Shown here: piece by piece, positions 35,856-48,810 of the stretch | How positions within the stretch are numbered: position 1 is the first letter of the stretch | Layout of the letters: every line of letters starts with the position of its first letter | Source of the DNA: Sipunculus nudus | Taxonomy: Eukaryota > Annelida > Sipuncula > Golfingiida > Sipunculidae | Direction: 5' to 3' | Assembly (NCBI GenBank): GCA_026874595.1 | Contig: CM049313.1 | Span: forward strand, 30,130,008-30,194,007 | Length of the DNA stretch: 64,000 nucleotides | Position numbers and translations under genes: made by a program | Notes under the pieces: generated by a model | What the model was told of the DNA's origin: nothing | What the model saw: the letters and a program-made list of their open reading frames with translations, nothing else | Database searches by the model: none

Positions 35856-35857
35856 AA

Positions 35858-38490
35858 ACAAGGGACCTATGGGTCACGACGCTCAGCTGTTATATATGAT
35901 AAAAAATATTATTTAGAAATGAGGCACATGCTGGTTTTGTGTGGTAATAAATATAAGCTGTATTATGAGTTGTTGTTGTTTAGCTAATGTATGATTTTGA
36001 TAGTACCTTTGGAGACAGGGAAGAGGATTGATTTCATTTATTTTATTAACAAATGGAGTACTATTGTCACACAGATTTTGACTTGGCCATATAACTTATA
36101 AGCAGAACATATAATATAAGAGTTTAACTATTTATTTAAAAAAATACAAATATTGTCCCAAATATAATTTTTATAAAAAATAATAAGAGAATCATATGAT
36201 TTTTTAAAATGAAATATAACTGATATGATTATTAAAATAATATTAAAGAATATATTCATGAATGCATTCATGAATACATTTTGAAAGTATTTGCACGAGT
36301 ATTCATATACTTTCATTTTTACCTGAATTCCTATTCTTTATGCAAGAAATTTTATAATGGAGTACATAATCATATTTGTATTTAAATACAATTACAAAGT
36401 ATTCGCACCATGTCTGGTATTTATTCAGTTTCACCAACCAATGATGTTGAGAATCCAGAATATACAAAATTCACACATTTAAATAATGATCATAAGTACC
36501 TGGTTTTATGGCTATTATTTATATTAAAAATAACTGTAAAAAATTCATTTTGGACTAATTTCACATCAATGTACACACTAGACACAGTAGGAATCTAGAT
36601 TAATAATATCAACTGCATCTTTGTCTATCATTAATTTCCTTCATATGATCCCTAATGATTAGTAATGAATAATATGATTTACTTCTTTATCATTAAAATT
36701 GAACTGAAAAATGCCATAGGTGACCGCATGGTGTTATTTGGAATATGTGACATTCTACCCATCGATACAAGATTCTTATATCATCAGTAACTGCAAGTTA
36801 ATTTCCTGTTATTATAAACTAACAAATTCCTTTTCTATTTTTTTTTAATTTGTTATTAAAAACCAATAAAAATTTATTAATTTATTGTTTATTGTTATGT
36901 TGTTGGTTAAAACTACTAGATGAGTTGGGTTGGACACCTGGATCAACTGTGGCTGGCCATAAGCTGCCTGGATTCCTGTATGCCTCGCCTCAGTCGTGCA
37001 TAATTTGATGAAAGGTAAACAAGGTCAACATACAGGTGACTCAAGAGGGGCTGGAGAGAGCCAAAGTCTGACAGGGTCTCATAAAAAACATTAATAAAAG
37101 CTACAATTTTTGGCCAATTTCTTTCAGCTTTCTAAACTAAAAAGCTGAAATCCTAATGTGTGCATGATATGAAAATTATATCAACAGTGCTCACAGGACA
37201 CAAACAGTTGGGCAAAATTTAAGGTACTAATTTTATATTTATACTAATAACTTATAAAATTTGAAAAATTCAGAACTAATTTTGGGTATTCACTTGAATC
37301 TTGATTAAATAATGTTACATCCCTGACAAAAAAATCTCTAGCTTCAGCAATGCTCTTGTTAAGGGAGTAAATATATTTCTTGATTTTTTACAAAGTGCAT
37401 TATGTTTGGGCCCATAACTTAAAACAATTACGCAATACTGACATCATTCTGGCATGTGCATAGAGAATGAAAAATATGTATATTATTTATGATTAAAGTC
37501 AGATCAGTGGTTTTGATATTAGGCAGTCTTGAAGTGTAACAATGGGTTTTTAATGGAAAAATGAAGTTTTTCATTAATATCTCGAAGGTATTAAATCCTA
37601 GTGACCAAATTCTTGGCATGGTAGGGGATTTTGGAGACATCTTACTGTATGCCGAATTTAAGGAACTAAGAGCTGAAGCTGGGGAGCTGAGCTCTTGCAA
37701 ACTGCATAACACTAGCTTGATGTAAACAATATGTTACATGGTGCTTGAAAACTTATTAAAATCTACAGTTTTTGATAAACTGGTTTCAAATTTTTGGTGT
37801 TAACAGTTGAAATGCTAACAAAAACATGCTGTGAAAATTAAATCCACAGTACTTACAGGAAAAAAACGTGCCATGGTCAAAGTTGGGCAAAATTTAAGGT
37901 ACCAATTTTTTATTTTTATTAATATTTAAGAAAATTTAAAAGATTTTCATCTAATTTTGGGTATACAATTTAATTTTGATTAATTAAAGTTATATTACTG
38001 GAAAAAAGGTCGATAGCTTTAACATGTTTTGTGTTAAGTGATCAAATATCTTTCCTGATTTATTACAAAATGCATTATGTTTGGGCCCATAACTTTTTTA
38101 AATTAAATAATACAGACATAATTTCTGGCATGTACATAGGAACTATATAGAGGAATATTTATGGTAAATATGAGGAAAAACAGATGAGTGGTTTTGATAT
38201 TAGGCAGTCCTGAAGTGTGAAAATAGGATTTTAATAAAAAATTGAGGTTTTTCCTTAATTTCTCAAAGGAACGAAGTCGCAAAGACCCAGTTTTCGGCTT
38301 GGTAGGAGATCTTGGGGACATCTAACATTATGCTGAATTTTGGATTCCTAGGTCTTATGGTTTCAAAACGTGCCACATCTACGGACGGACGGACGGACGG
38401 ACGGACGGACGGACGGACGGACAGACGGACGGACGACGGACAATGGACCACGACTATAGCTCAGATGACTTATAGTCAGCTGAGCTAAAA
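35858..38490 (+). mobile_element. Family R repeat, copy A (full length, about 2.6 kb)
   Basis: It starts ACAAGGGACCTATGGGTCAC, where GACC/GGTC can pair, followed by GCTCAGCTG. It ends with a hairpin: TAGCTCAGATGACT, loop TAT, AGTCAGCTGAGCTA (13 of 14 pairs), then AAAAA. CAGCTGAGC in the 3' hairpin is the inverse of GCTCAGCTG at the start. Short subterminal inversions plus a 3' hairpin and no target duplication are features of helentron-derived non-autonomous elements (HINE). That class is an inference. No coding potential is seen. An (ACGG)n run precedes the 3' end. Confidence 0.75.
38381..38430 (+). repeat. (ACGG)n microsatellite
   Basis: About 12 ACGG units just before the 3' hairpin of R copy A. 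Read on the minus strand it gives a spurious Ser-Val-Arg-Pro repeat ORF. Confidence 0.95.
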
Positions 38491-38590
38491 ACTTGCTAAT
38501 ATGGTCTAAATGGCCGAAACTGCAAGTATAAAATGGCTATTCATCTCAAAGCTCTGTCATTTTACAGATCAGGTTCAGCTCTCGATTGGC

Positions 38591-38788
38591 ATGGCTGGCT
38601 CCTCACTGCTGGGATCGGTGAAGGGAATGTATGCTGCTTCTGCCTTTGTGGCTGTGGGTGCTGTGGCTTTCCTGTTAAGTCACAGGTGCAGGTTATACAG
38701 TGGCAGTCTCTTTCTGCTTGGCTTGGTGGCATTACGTCTGTTGGCTCTGAGAACTATGCTTAAGGAGCGCACAGGGCTAGGGTCTTGA
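38591..38788 (+). CDS. Possible small two-helix membrane protein or exon (65 codons)
   Basis: From ATG 38,591 the frame reads MAGSSLLGSVKGMYAASAFV, then an Ala/Val-rich hydrophobic run, HRCRLYSG, and a second Leu-rich run (SLFLLGLVALRLLALRTML), ending KERTGLGS and stop 38,786-38,788. The frame is open upstream to 38,510, and an acceptor-like 'cattttacag' ends at 38,567. The segment is GC-richer than its surroundings and lies in unique sequence between R copies A and B. I do not recognise the protein. It may be a nested gene, a retrocopy or a chance ORF in the kinase intron. Confidence 0.3.
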   Translation: MAGSSLLGSVKGMYAASAFVAVGAVAFLLSHRCRLYSGSLFLLGLVALRLLALRTMLKERTGLGS

Positions 38789-38799
38789 CCACAGCAACC

Positions 38800-39310
38800 A
38801 GTAGTTGCTCGGCAAAGCAAAAAACAACTTAAATAAAAAATTAATCTATAGGTGATATGTTGTTTTGCCCTTTCATTCTCCACACGTGGGATCTCGTCTA
38901 TGAAGGGGATAGACTCTTGCAAATCAATATGCGCAGCACTATTTCAAATCAAAATATTAAAATTAAATTTAAACGCTTATAAATTCAAACACGTTCTTCC
39001 AAAACACAAAGTTTTGTTTTACCAAAATGTAAAGAATCTTAGCTTTCAGAAAATATATACTGTAGGGGATCTTAACGCAATAAATTTTTCAATGCAAAGG
39101 AAAAACTGAAACAAAGTCAGGTCATGCGGGGGATGAGTCCTGCCATCTTAAGGGTTATCCATTTAACTGCACATAAGACTAGGGTACCTTCTTGTCGATA
39201 GGCAGCACTCCAGACGGTGGCACTAAATAACTGCGTAATGAAGTGTACACAAACAAAGTTGTGGGAATATACTCAAGCAGCCCAGCATGCAGGCCACACC
39301 CACTATAACA
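38800..39310. other. Non-coding intron sequence
   Basis: Unique-looking spacer between R copies A and B. Only short ORFs are present (up to 85 codons), with no family signal. Confidence 0.45.
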
Positions 39311-41763
39311 AACAAGGGACCCATTGGTCACAGCGCTCAGCTGTTATATATGATCACAAAAAATGATTTGGAAGAGGAGGCAGGCAAAAGCTGGTTTTGT
39401 GTGGTAATATAAGCTCTATTATGAGTCGACAGTGTTTAACTCAAGTTATGTAAGATTTTGATAATACCCTTTGAGACAGGGAAAAGGATTGATGTCATTT
39501 ATATTATTTACAGCTGGAAATGGTGTGCTATTATCACAAAGGTTTTGACTTGGCCATAAAACTTTACATACACTGCAGCAGAATTATTTGAAAAGTTAAA
39601 CTATTTATTAAAAATTAATAACAAATATTGTGTCAAATATAATTTAAAATTAAATATGATAACAGTATCATCTGTTTTTTTTCATCAAAGATTTTTTAAT
39701 AATATTATCAAAATAAATGATTATTAAAATAATATTACAGAATATATTCATGAATGCATTTGTATTCAAATACTTTCATTTTTACCTGTATTCCAATCCT
39801 TATGCTTGAAATTATGGAGTACATATTCATATTTGCATTCAAATACATTTGCAAAGTACTTCATCATGTCTGGTATTTATTCAGTTTCAGCCAAACAAAA
39901 GTTCTAGAGAATCCAGAATAACAAATATCACAAATTAAAATAATGAACATAAGTACCTGGTTTAATGAATTTTATTTATATTAAAAAAAAATATATTCAC
40001 TTTGGACTACCTTCACATCAATCTACACACTAGACCTAGCAAGATTCTTATGACAATTATAAACATTACAGAAATCATAATGAGAACTTGTCTAAGATCT
40101 GATTTTTTATCATATTCAATTTTTTTTATTAAAAAGAAATGTATCAGAAAAAAATATGAAGTAATCTCAGCTATGAAACCATTATATGTGTAAAAAAATA
40201 ACCCAAGGATAAGAACACCCTTTAATTATACAAGGAGAAAACTAGAGATGGGCAAGTTAAATTTTATTAACTGAAATATAGCAACCAGTAATATAAATTT
40301 TGATTATTTACATAGTCTTGTGACAGCTGTTACAGCCACGTGTCTTAATGTCATTAGTGAAACATATTGACATCTTTATTCAGTACTTGTCTGAGTAAAA
40401 TTTTAAAATGTTGAAATATTTAATTTTTTTAAAATTTTGAAATAAATATAAATTAACAAGTGCAAACACTTGGAAAAGACCTGGAAATTTAGATTAATAT
40501 TTTCAACTGCATCTGTCTATCATTTATTTCCTTCACATAATCCCTAATAGTATAGAACAATATAATTTGATTTTTTTTATTATTAAAATTGAAAAGAAAA
40601 ATACCATAGATGACTCAATGGTGTTATTTGGAATACATTTTCATCCATCCATACAAAATCCATAAAACATCAGTAATTGCAAGGTTACTCATCAACTATC
40701 AAATTCCTTTTCTATTGATTTTTTTTAAACTTGTTATTATAGACATATAAAAATTTATTTATTGTCATGGATTTATTTATTTGTCAATTTATTTATTTAT
40801 TGTTATGCTGTTGGTCTAAACAACTAATAGATGAGTTGGGTTGGACACCTGAATCAACTGAGGCCAGCCATAAGCTATGGCCAGTAAGTATATGCCCTGC
40901 CTCAAGCGTGCATAATTGGCCTAAGAGGTCAACTAGAGGACAAACGGGACAAACAACTGAAGAGGGACTTGGTAGAGCCTAGGGGCTGACAAGGTCTCAG
41001 AAAAACTAAAATAAAAGCTACAGTTTTTGGCCAATTTCTTTCAACTTCCAAAACTAACAAGCTGAAATCCTTATTTCTGCATGATATGAAAATTATATCA
41101 ACAGTGCTTACAGAAAACAAACATGCCATGGTCAAATTAGGCAAAATTTAATGTATCAATTTTATATTTATGCTAATAAATTTGATATTAGGCAGTGTTG
41201 AAGTGTAACAATTGGTTTTTAACTGAAGTTTTTTCTTTATACCTCAACAGAATGAAGTTCTAGTGACCAAATTTTTGGTATGGTAGGGGGTTTGGGGGAC
41301 ATCTAACTGTTTGCTAAATTTTGGGAGCCCAGAGCTGGAAGCTGGGGAGCTGAGCTCTAGCAAGCTGCATAACACTTGCTTGATCTAAACAATACTATAC
41401 ATGGTGCTTGAAAACTTGAATAAAATCTACAGTTTCAACTGGTTTCAAATTTCAGATGTTAACAGATGAAATGCTTATGGTAACATGCAGTGAAAATTAA
41501 GTCAACAGCAGTTACTGGAAAAAAATGTGCCAGGGTCAAATCTTGGCAAAATATAAGGTACTAATTTTATATTTATGCTAAAAACTTACAAAATTTGAAA
41601 AATTCAGATCTAATTTTGGGTATACAATTGAATCTTGATTAAATATAGTAATATACCTGAAAAAAATTTCTAGCTTCAGCAATTCTCAAGTTAAGGGAGT
41701 AAATATATTTCCTGAATTTTGACAAAGTGCATTATGTTCAGGTCCATTACTTCAAGAATTTAA
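39311..41763 (+). mobile_element. Family R repeat, copy B, left part
   Basis: It starts ACAAGGGACCCATTGGTCAC and follows copy A with many substitutions and indels as far as 'gcattatgttcaggtccat' (about 41,735). It is then cut by element X. Its missing 3' part is found at 49,984-50,338. Confidence 0.75.
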
Positions 41764-41966
41764 ACTAGATGTGTCGGAAAGACACGAATGCCCCCGCCTG
41801 GGGCAAATTAGAAACATTTGTTAAATTTTGTAAAAATTTTTTAAGTTCAGGAGGTGTCATATGGTCAAAAGTAAGTCAACAAGGGCAAAATGCAAACTCG
41901 ATCTATAAAGGGTCATTATCAAGCAACACACCAAAAATCAGGCCAATATCTGCAGGCATTGTGAAA

Positions 41967-44900
41967 ACAAGGGACCTATGGGTCATGGCGCTCAGCTGTT
42001 ATATATGATAAAAAAATATGATTTAGAAATGAGGCACATGCTGGTTTTATGTGGTAATAAAAATAAGCTGTATTATGAGTTGTTGTTTAGCTTATGTATG
42101 ATTTTGATCGTACCTTTGGAGACAGGAAAGAGGATTAATTTCATTTATTTTATTAACAAATGGAGTACTATTGTCACACAGATTTTGACTTGGCCATATA
42201 ACTTATAAGCAGAACATATAAAATAAGAGTTTAACTATTTATTAAAAAAAATTACAAATATTGTCCCAAATATAATTTTTATCAAAAATAATAAGAGAAT
42301 AGTATGATTTTTTCAAATAAAATATAACTGAAATGATTATTAAAATAATATTAAAGAATATATTCATGAATTCATTCATTAATACATTTTGAAAGTATTT
42401 GCACTGGTATTCATATACTTTCATTTTTACCTGAATTCCCATTCTTATGAAAGAAATTTTATAATGGAGTACATATTCATATTTGTGTTTAAATACAATT
42501 ACAGAGTATTCGCACCATGTCTGGTATTTATTCAGTTTTCACCAAACAATGATGTTGAGAATCCAGAATATACAAAATTCACACATTTAAATAATGATCA
42601 TAAGTACCTGGCTTTATGGCTTTTATTTATATTAAAAAAATGTAATATATTCATTTTGGACTAATTTCACATCAATGTACTAACTATAGACACAGTAGGA
42701 ATATAGATAATAATATTATCAACTGCATCTTTGTCTATCATTAATTTCCTTCATATGATCCCTAATGATTAGTAATGAATAATATGATTCAATAATATGA
42801 AGTGAAAAATACCATAGGTGACTGCATGGTGTTATTTGGAATACGTGACATTCTATCCATCGATACAAGATTCTTATATCATCGGTAACTGAAAGTTAAT
42901 TTCCTGTTATTATCAACTAACACATTCCTTTTCTATTTTTCTTTAATTTGTTATTAAAAACCAATAAAAATTTATTAATTTATTGTTTATTGTTATGTTG
43001 TTGGTTAAAACTACTAGATGAGTTGGGTTGAACACCTGGATCAACTGTGGCTGGCCATTATATAATAAGCTGCCTGGAGCCCCAGTTTATGCCTCGCCTC
43101 AAGCATGCATAATTTGCTGAAAGTTCAACAAGGTCAACATACAGGTGACTCAAGAGGTGCTACAGAGAGCCAAGGTCTGACATGGTCTCATAAAAACATT
43201 AATAAAAGCTACAATTTTGGGCCAATTTCTTTCAGCTTTTTAAACTAAAAAGCTGAAATCTTTATGTGTGCATGATATGAAAATGATATCAACAGTGCTC
43301 ACAGGAAACAAACATGCCATGGGCAAAGTTGGGCAAAATTTACGGTACAAATTTTATATTTATACTAATAATTTATAAAATCTGAAAAATTTAGAACTAA
43401 TTTTGGGTATTCAATTTAATCTTGATTAAATAATGTTACATCCCTGACAAAAAATCTCTAGCTTCAGCAATCCTCTTGTTAAGGGAGTAAATATATTTCT
43501 TGATTTTTTACAAAGTGCATTATGTTTGGGCCCATAACTTAAAACAATTACACAATACTGACATCATTTCTGGCATGTGCATAGAGAATGTATAGAAAAA
43601 TATGTATATTATATATGATTAAAGTCAGATCAGTGGTTTTGATATTAGGCAGTCTTGAAGTGTAACAATGGGTTTTTAATGAAAAAATGAAGTTTTTTAT
43701 TAATATCTCGAAGGTATTAAGTCCTAGTGACCAAATTCTTGGCATGGTAGGGGATTTTTGAGACATCTAATTGCATGCCAAATTTTAGGAACTGAGAGCT
43801 GAAGCTGGGGAGCTGAGCACTTGCAAACTGCATAACACTAGCTTGATGTAAACAATATGTTACATGGTGCTTGAAAACTTGAATAAAATCTACAGTTTTT
43901 GATCAACTGGTTTCAAATTTTTGGTGTTTACAGACAAAATGCTAAAAAAAAACATGCTGTGAAAAATAAATCCACAGTACTTACAGGAAAAAAACGTGCC
44001 ATGGTCAAAGATGGGCAAAATTTAAGGTAACAATTTTTTATTTTTGTTAATATTTTAAAAAATTTAAAAGATTTTGATCTAATTTTGGGTATACAATTTA
44101 ATTTTGATTAATTAAAGTTATATTACTGGAAAAAAAGTTTTAAAAAAATTAAAAAGATTTTGATCTAATTTTGGGTATACAATTTAATTTTGATTAATTA
44201 AAGTTATATTACTGGAAAAAAAGTTTAAAGCTTTAACATATTTTGTGTTAGGTGATCAAATATCTTTTATGATTTTTTACACAATGCATTATGTTTGGGC
44301 CCATAACTTTTTAAATTTACATAATACAGACATAATTTCTGGCATGTACATAGGAACTATATAGAGGAATAATTATGGTAAATATGAGGAAAAACAGATG
44401 AGTGGTTTTGATATTAGGCAGTCCTAAAGTGTAAAAATAGGTTTTAAACAAGTGACCCAGGGGTCATGACGCTCAGCTGACCAGGAAGACATTGACAAAA
44501 GTAATTTTATCATCTGAATGTCAAATTTGAATGAAATACTTTTTCCAAACTTGACCTTTTGTATAAAATTATCCAATATTCATTGGGGTACTATGGAGCT
44601 CTGTAGCATGAAGGATATGGGTAACAGACACCTATTTTCAAGGTTTACAAGATGACTTTTCAGGGGTCTCCCAGCATGTCAAAAAATAAAATTCTAGGTC
44701 CAGTTATTATGATTTGTGCCCTGTTAACAAATGACCAAATGTTTATTCTGGGGGGTATTTCAAAGCCGCATAGGATGAAGGATATGGGTAACAGAGATGT
44801 AATTTCACGTGCACAAGGAGACTTTTCAGGGGCCTCCCAGCATATCAAGAAAGGAGATTCTAGGTCAAGTCATTATAATTTGTGCTCTGTTAACAGATGA

Positions 44901-47629
44901 CCAAATCTTTATTCTCGGGAGTACTTCGGAGCCCCAGAGCATGAAGGATATGGGTAACAGAGACCTAATTTCAGGTTTCCAAGATGTTTCATGGACCTCC
45001 CTGCATGTTAAGAAAGAAGATTCTAGGTCAAGTCATTATGATTTGTGGCCTGTTAACAGATGACCAAATGTTTAAAGGTCTCAAAAATCAAGAAAAAAAT
45101 TCTTAAAAAATCAAAATACAGGTGGCACAACCAGTCTACAGAAACTGATGAAACAAGCCATTATCAATACAAATGTGGACAATCATGGTGATCAATGCAT
45201 TAGTTATTGTATCAAATTTTGCATTATTCTGGGAGGAACTTCCGAGCCTCATAGCTGAAAGGATATCAGTAACAGAGACCTTATATCAGGTTTCCATATA
45301 GACTTTTTATGACCGTCCTTGCATGTCATGACAGAAGATTCTAGGTCCAGTTGATATGATTTGTGCCCTGTTAACAGATGACCAAATCTTAAAAGGTTTC
45401 AAAAATAGAGAAAAAAAACTTTAAAAAATCGAAAAAATACATGTGGCGCCACCAGTCTGCAGAAACTGATGAAACATCATGATCAATATCCATGCAAAGA
45501 ATCATGGTGATAAATGCATTAGTTGTGGACAATCATGGTGATCAATGCATTAGTTATTGTATCAAATTTTGCATTATTCTTAGGGTACGTGGGAGCCCCA
45601 TAGCTCAGAGGATATAGGTCACAGTGACCTAATTTCAGGTTTCCAAGGAGAATTTTAATAGACCTTCCAGGATGTCAAGTGAGAAGATTTCAGATTCAGT
45701 GGTTATGATTTGTGCCCTGTTAATGGACAGACGGCCGGATGGCTACCGGACAAAGAGTGATTGCTATATATTTCAGATGACTTACAGTCAGCTGAGCTAA
45801 AAACATATGGAACACTACAATTATACATCAGATCCTGTTTTCATACTACTCATTAACTGTTGGGTATTATTTGTTGTGTATCCATACTCTGAATTATTAA
45901 CTGTAGATTTGTGTCATTATGATTTGTGCCCTGTTTACAGAAGACCAAATGTTTAAAGATCACAAAAGTAGAGAAAAAAAATCGTAAAAAATAAAAAAAA
46001 ATAGGTGGCGCCACCAATCTCCAGAAATTGATGAAACACTCCATGATCAATATCCATGCAAAGAATCATGGTGATTAATGCATTAGTTGTTCAGATACTT
46101 GAGCTTTTGTATTAAATTTTCCATTATTCTGGGGGGTACTTCAGAACCCCATAGCTCGAAGAATATAGGTCACAGTGACCTAATTTCAGGTTTACAAGGA
46201 GAATTTCTATAGACCTCCCAGGATGTCAAATAAGAAGATTCCAGGTCTAGCGGTTACGATTTGTGCCCTGTTAACAGACAGACGCCTGAATGGCCGGACG
46301 GACGACGGACAAAAGGTGATCCCTGTAGCTCAGATGACTTTCAGTCAGCTGAGCTAAAAATTGAAAAAATACAGGTGGCGCCACCAGAATGCAGAAACTG
46401 ATGAAACATTTCATGATCAATATCCATGCAAAGAATCATGGTGATCAATATAATAATTGTTCAGATACTTGAGCTTTTGTATCAAATTTTCCATTATTCT
46501 GGGGGGTACTTCGGAGCCCCATAGCTCAGAGGTTATGTGTAACAGAGACCTAATTTCAAGTTTTTAAGGAGACTTTTCATGGGCCTCTCAGCATGTCAAG
46601 AGAGAAGATTCTAGGTCCAGTTGTTACAATTTGTGCCATGTTAACAGATGACCGCATCTTATGCGGTCTCAAAAATAGAGAAAAAAATTCGTAAAAATAA
46701 AAAAAATACAGGTGGCGCCACCATACTGCAGAAACTGATGACACATTCCATGATCAATATCCATGCAAAGAATCATGGTGATCACTGTAATAGTTGTTTA
46801 GATACTTGAGCTTTTGTATCAAATTTTCCATTATTCTGGGGGGTACTTCGGGGCCCCATAGCTCAAAGGTTATGGGTAACAGAGACCTAATTTCAGGTTT
46901 CCAAAGAGTCTTTTTATGGGCCTCCCTGCATGTCAAGAGAGAAGATTCTAGGTGTAGTCGTTACGATTTGTGCCCTGTTAACAGAAGGCCGCATCTTATG
47001 AGGTCTCAAAAATAGAGAAAAATATTGGTAAAAATAAAAAAAATACAGGTGGCGCCACCAGTCTGCAGAAACTGATGAAACACTCCATGATCAATATCCA
47101 TGCAAAAAATCATGATGATCAATGCATTAGTTGTTCAGATACTTGAGCTTTTGTATCAAATTTTCCATTATTCTGGGGGGTACTTCGGAACCCCATAGCT
47201 CGAAGAATATAGGTCACAGTGACCTAATTACAGGTTTACAAGGAGAATTTTCATAGACCTCCCAGGATGTCAAGTAAGAAGATTCCAGTTCTAGCGGTTA
47301 CGATTTGTGCCCTGTTAACGGACAGACCCCTGGACGGCTGGACGGACGACGGACAAAAGGTGATCCCTATAGCTCAGATGACTTACAGTCAGCTGAGCTA
47401 ATAAAAAATTTAGGTTTTTCCTTAATTTCTAAAAGGAACGAAGTCTCAAAGACCCAGTTTTCGGCTTGGTAGGAGATCTTGGGGACATCTAACATTATGC
47501 CGAATTTTGGATTCCTAGGTCTTACGGTTTCAAAACGTGCCACATCTACAGACAGACGGACAGACGGACGGACAACGGACAATGGACCATGACTATAGCT
47601 CAGATGACTTATAGTCAGCTGGGCTAAAA
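41967..47629 (+). mobile_element. Family R repeat, copy C (nested in X, interrupted by Y)
   Basis: It starts ACAAGGGACCTATGGGTCAT at an A-tract in the first 180-bp unit of X and ends 'cagctgggctaaaaa' at 47,629. There X resumes with 'gtccacacatgc'. The R sequence runs to 44,447 and resumes at 47,402 with 'aaaaatttaggtttttcctt'. Without the insert it is about 2.7 kb, the usual R length. Confidence 0.8.
44448..47401 (+). mobile_element. Family Y concatemer nested in R copy C
   Basis: It starts 'acaagtgacccaggggtcat' and 'gacgctcagctgacc'. It contains about nine divergent units recognised by 'attattctggggggtacttc' or close forms (44,587 to 47,168), each with 'gatttgtgccctgttaac' and most with GGTGGCGCCACC. 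Three separate 3' hairpin ends occur, at about 45,801, 46,360 and 47,401 (each 'cagtcagctgagctaa'). The multiple ends suggest head-to-tail copies or failed termination during rolling-circle transposition (inference). Confidence 0.75.
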
Positions 47630-47815
47630 AGTCCACACATGCATTTTCATAAAAATTTCTGTCTTTCATGAAATTTTCTATGTTCAGGATCTGTCATATG
47701 GTCAAAAATAAGTTAACTGGGACGAAACGCGAACTTGATCTGTAAGTGGTCATTATGTGCCAATAGACCAAACATTAGGCTAGTAGCTGTAAGCATTGCA
47801 TTGCAAAACTAGAAT
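47630..47815 (+). repeat. Divergent 180-bp unit of element X between C and W
   Basis: It reads 'gtccacacatgcattttcat' through 'ttgatctgtaagtggtcatt' to 'gtaagcattgcattgcaaaa', matching one full X unit at lower identity. The next inserted repeat begins directly after its A-tract. Confidence 0.75.
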
Positions 47816-48808
47816 ATTAGCAAAAGCTGATAATCAGTTATAAATTTAAATTGGAGAGGTATGTACCATGTTTCATAACAATCCGCCAAATGCTTCCTGA
47901 GAAATAAGCTCCTAAGTTTTTTTCTATACTAAGCTCTGTGACCTTGAAAAGAAGGCCAAGATCACCCATCTTTGAACTTGACCAAAATTTTGTAAATATC
48001 ATGCATTAGCACTGAAGAAATTAAGTTCCTGGGTTGAATACCTTTGGAGATATCCTGCACAAAAGGCCAAAATTGAAAAATCTGATAAAAATTCATTAAA
48101 AATCAGAAATCGTAGGTGGTGCCACCAAAATTGTGCAGCACGCACAGACCATCATTCCGAATGATCATAGTAAGTTTTGTGAAAATCCACACAATGGTTC
48201 CTGAGATATAAGCTTCTGAGTGTTTTTGTATAATCAGCTCTAAAACAAAGAAAAATAGGTCAAGGTGACCCATCTTTGCTCTTGACCAAGATTTAGTTGA
48301 TATACATCTTCACTGATGAAATAAAATTCCAACGGTGAATCCTTTTAGAGATATCTAGCTCACAAGACCAAAATTGAAAAATCCGATAAAAATTTATTTA
48401 AAAATCAGAAATTGCAGGTGGCGCCACCAAAATTATGCAGCATGTACAGACCATCAGTCCCAATGATCATAGTAAGTTTTGTGAAAATCCACACAATGGT
48501 TCTCGAGATATAAGCTTCTGAATATTTTTCTATAATCAGCTTTAAAATGTAGAAAAAGGGGTCAAGGTCACCCATCTTCAAACTTGACTGAGATTTTATC
48601 GATATACATCTTCACTGATGAAATAAAATTCCAACCGTGAATCCTTTTAGATAAATCCTGCTCACAAGGTAAAAGTTAACAGACGCGGACGGACGGACGT
48701 CAGACGGACAGACAGACGGCAGGACAGACGGACGGCAAGACGGACGGACAGACGGACAGCTTGGGTGACGACAATAGCCCATCAGCCTATGAGCTGAGGG
48801 CTAAAAAC
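47816..48808 (+). mobile_element. Element W nested in element X
   Basis: It contains three units of about 300 bp with 'gtgaaaatccacacaatggttc', 'gagatataagctt', 'gtcaaggt.acccatctt' and 'aggtgg.gccaccaaaatt' (perfect palindrome at 48,417-48,428). GACGG-rich sequence follows. The 3' end is a hairpin built from TAGCCCATCAGC and GCTGAGGGCTA, followed by AAAAA (to 48,808). It sits in the same A-tract of the 180-bp unit as copy C. It is non-coding. Confidence 0.7.
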
Positions 48809-48810
48809 GG

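Noticed and set aside
38263-38451. Minus-strand ORF with Ser-Val-Arg-Pro repeats
   Set aside because: It is the translation of an (ACGG)n microsatellite. The same artefact appears at 47,367-47,669.
44652-45063. Overlapping ORFs repeating 'MKDMGNRD'
   Set aside because: They are translations of tandem Y units. The phrase repeats because the DNA repeats, and stops are frequent.
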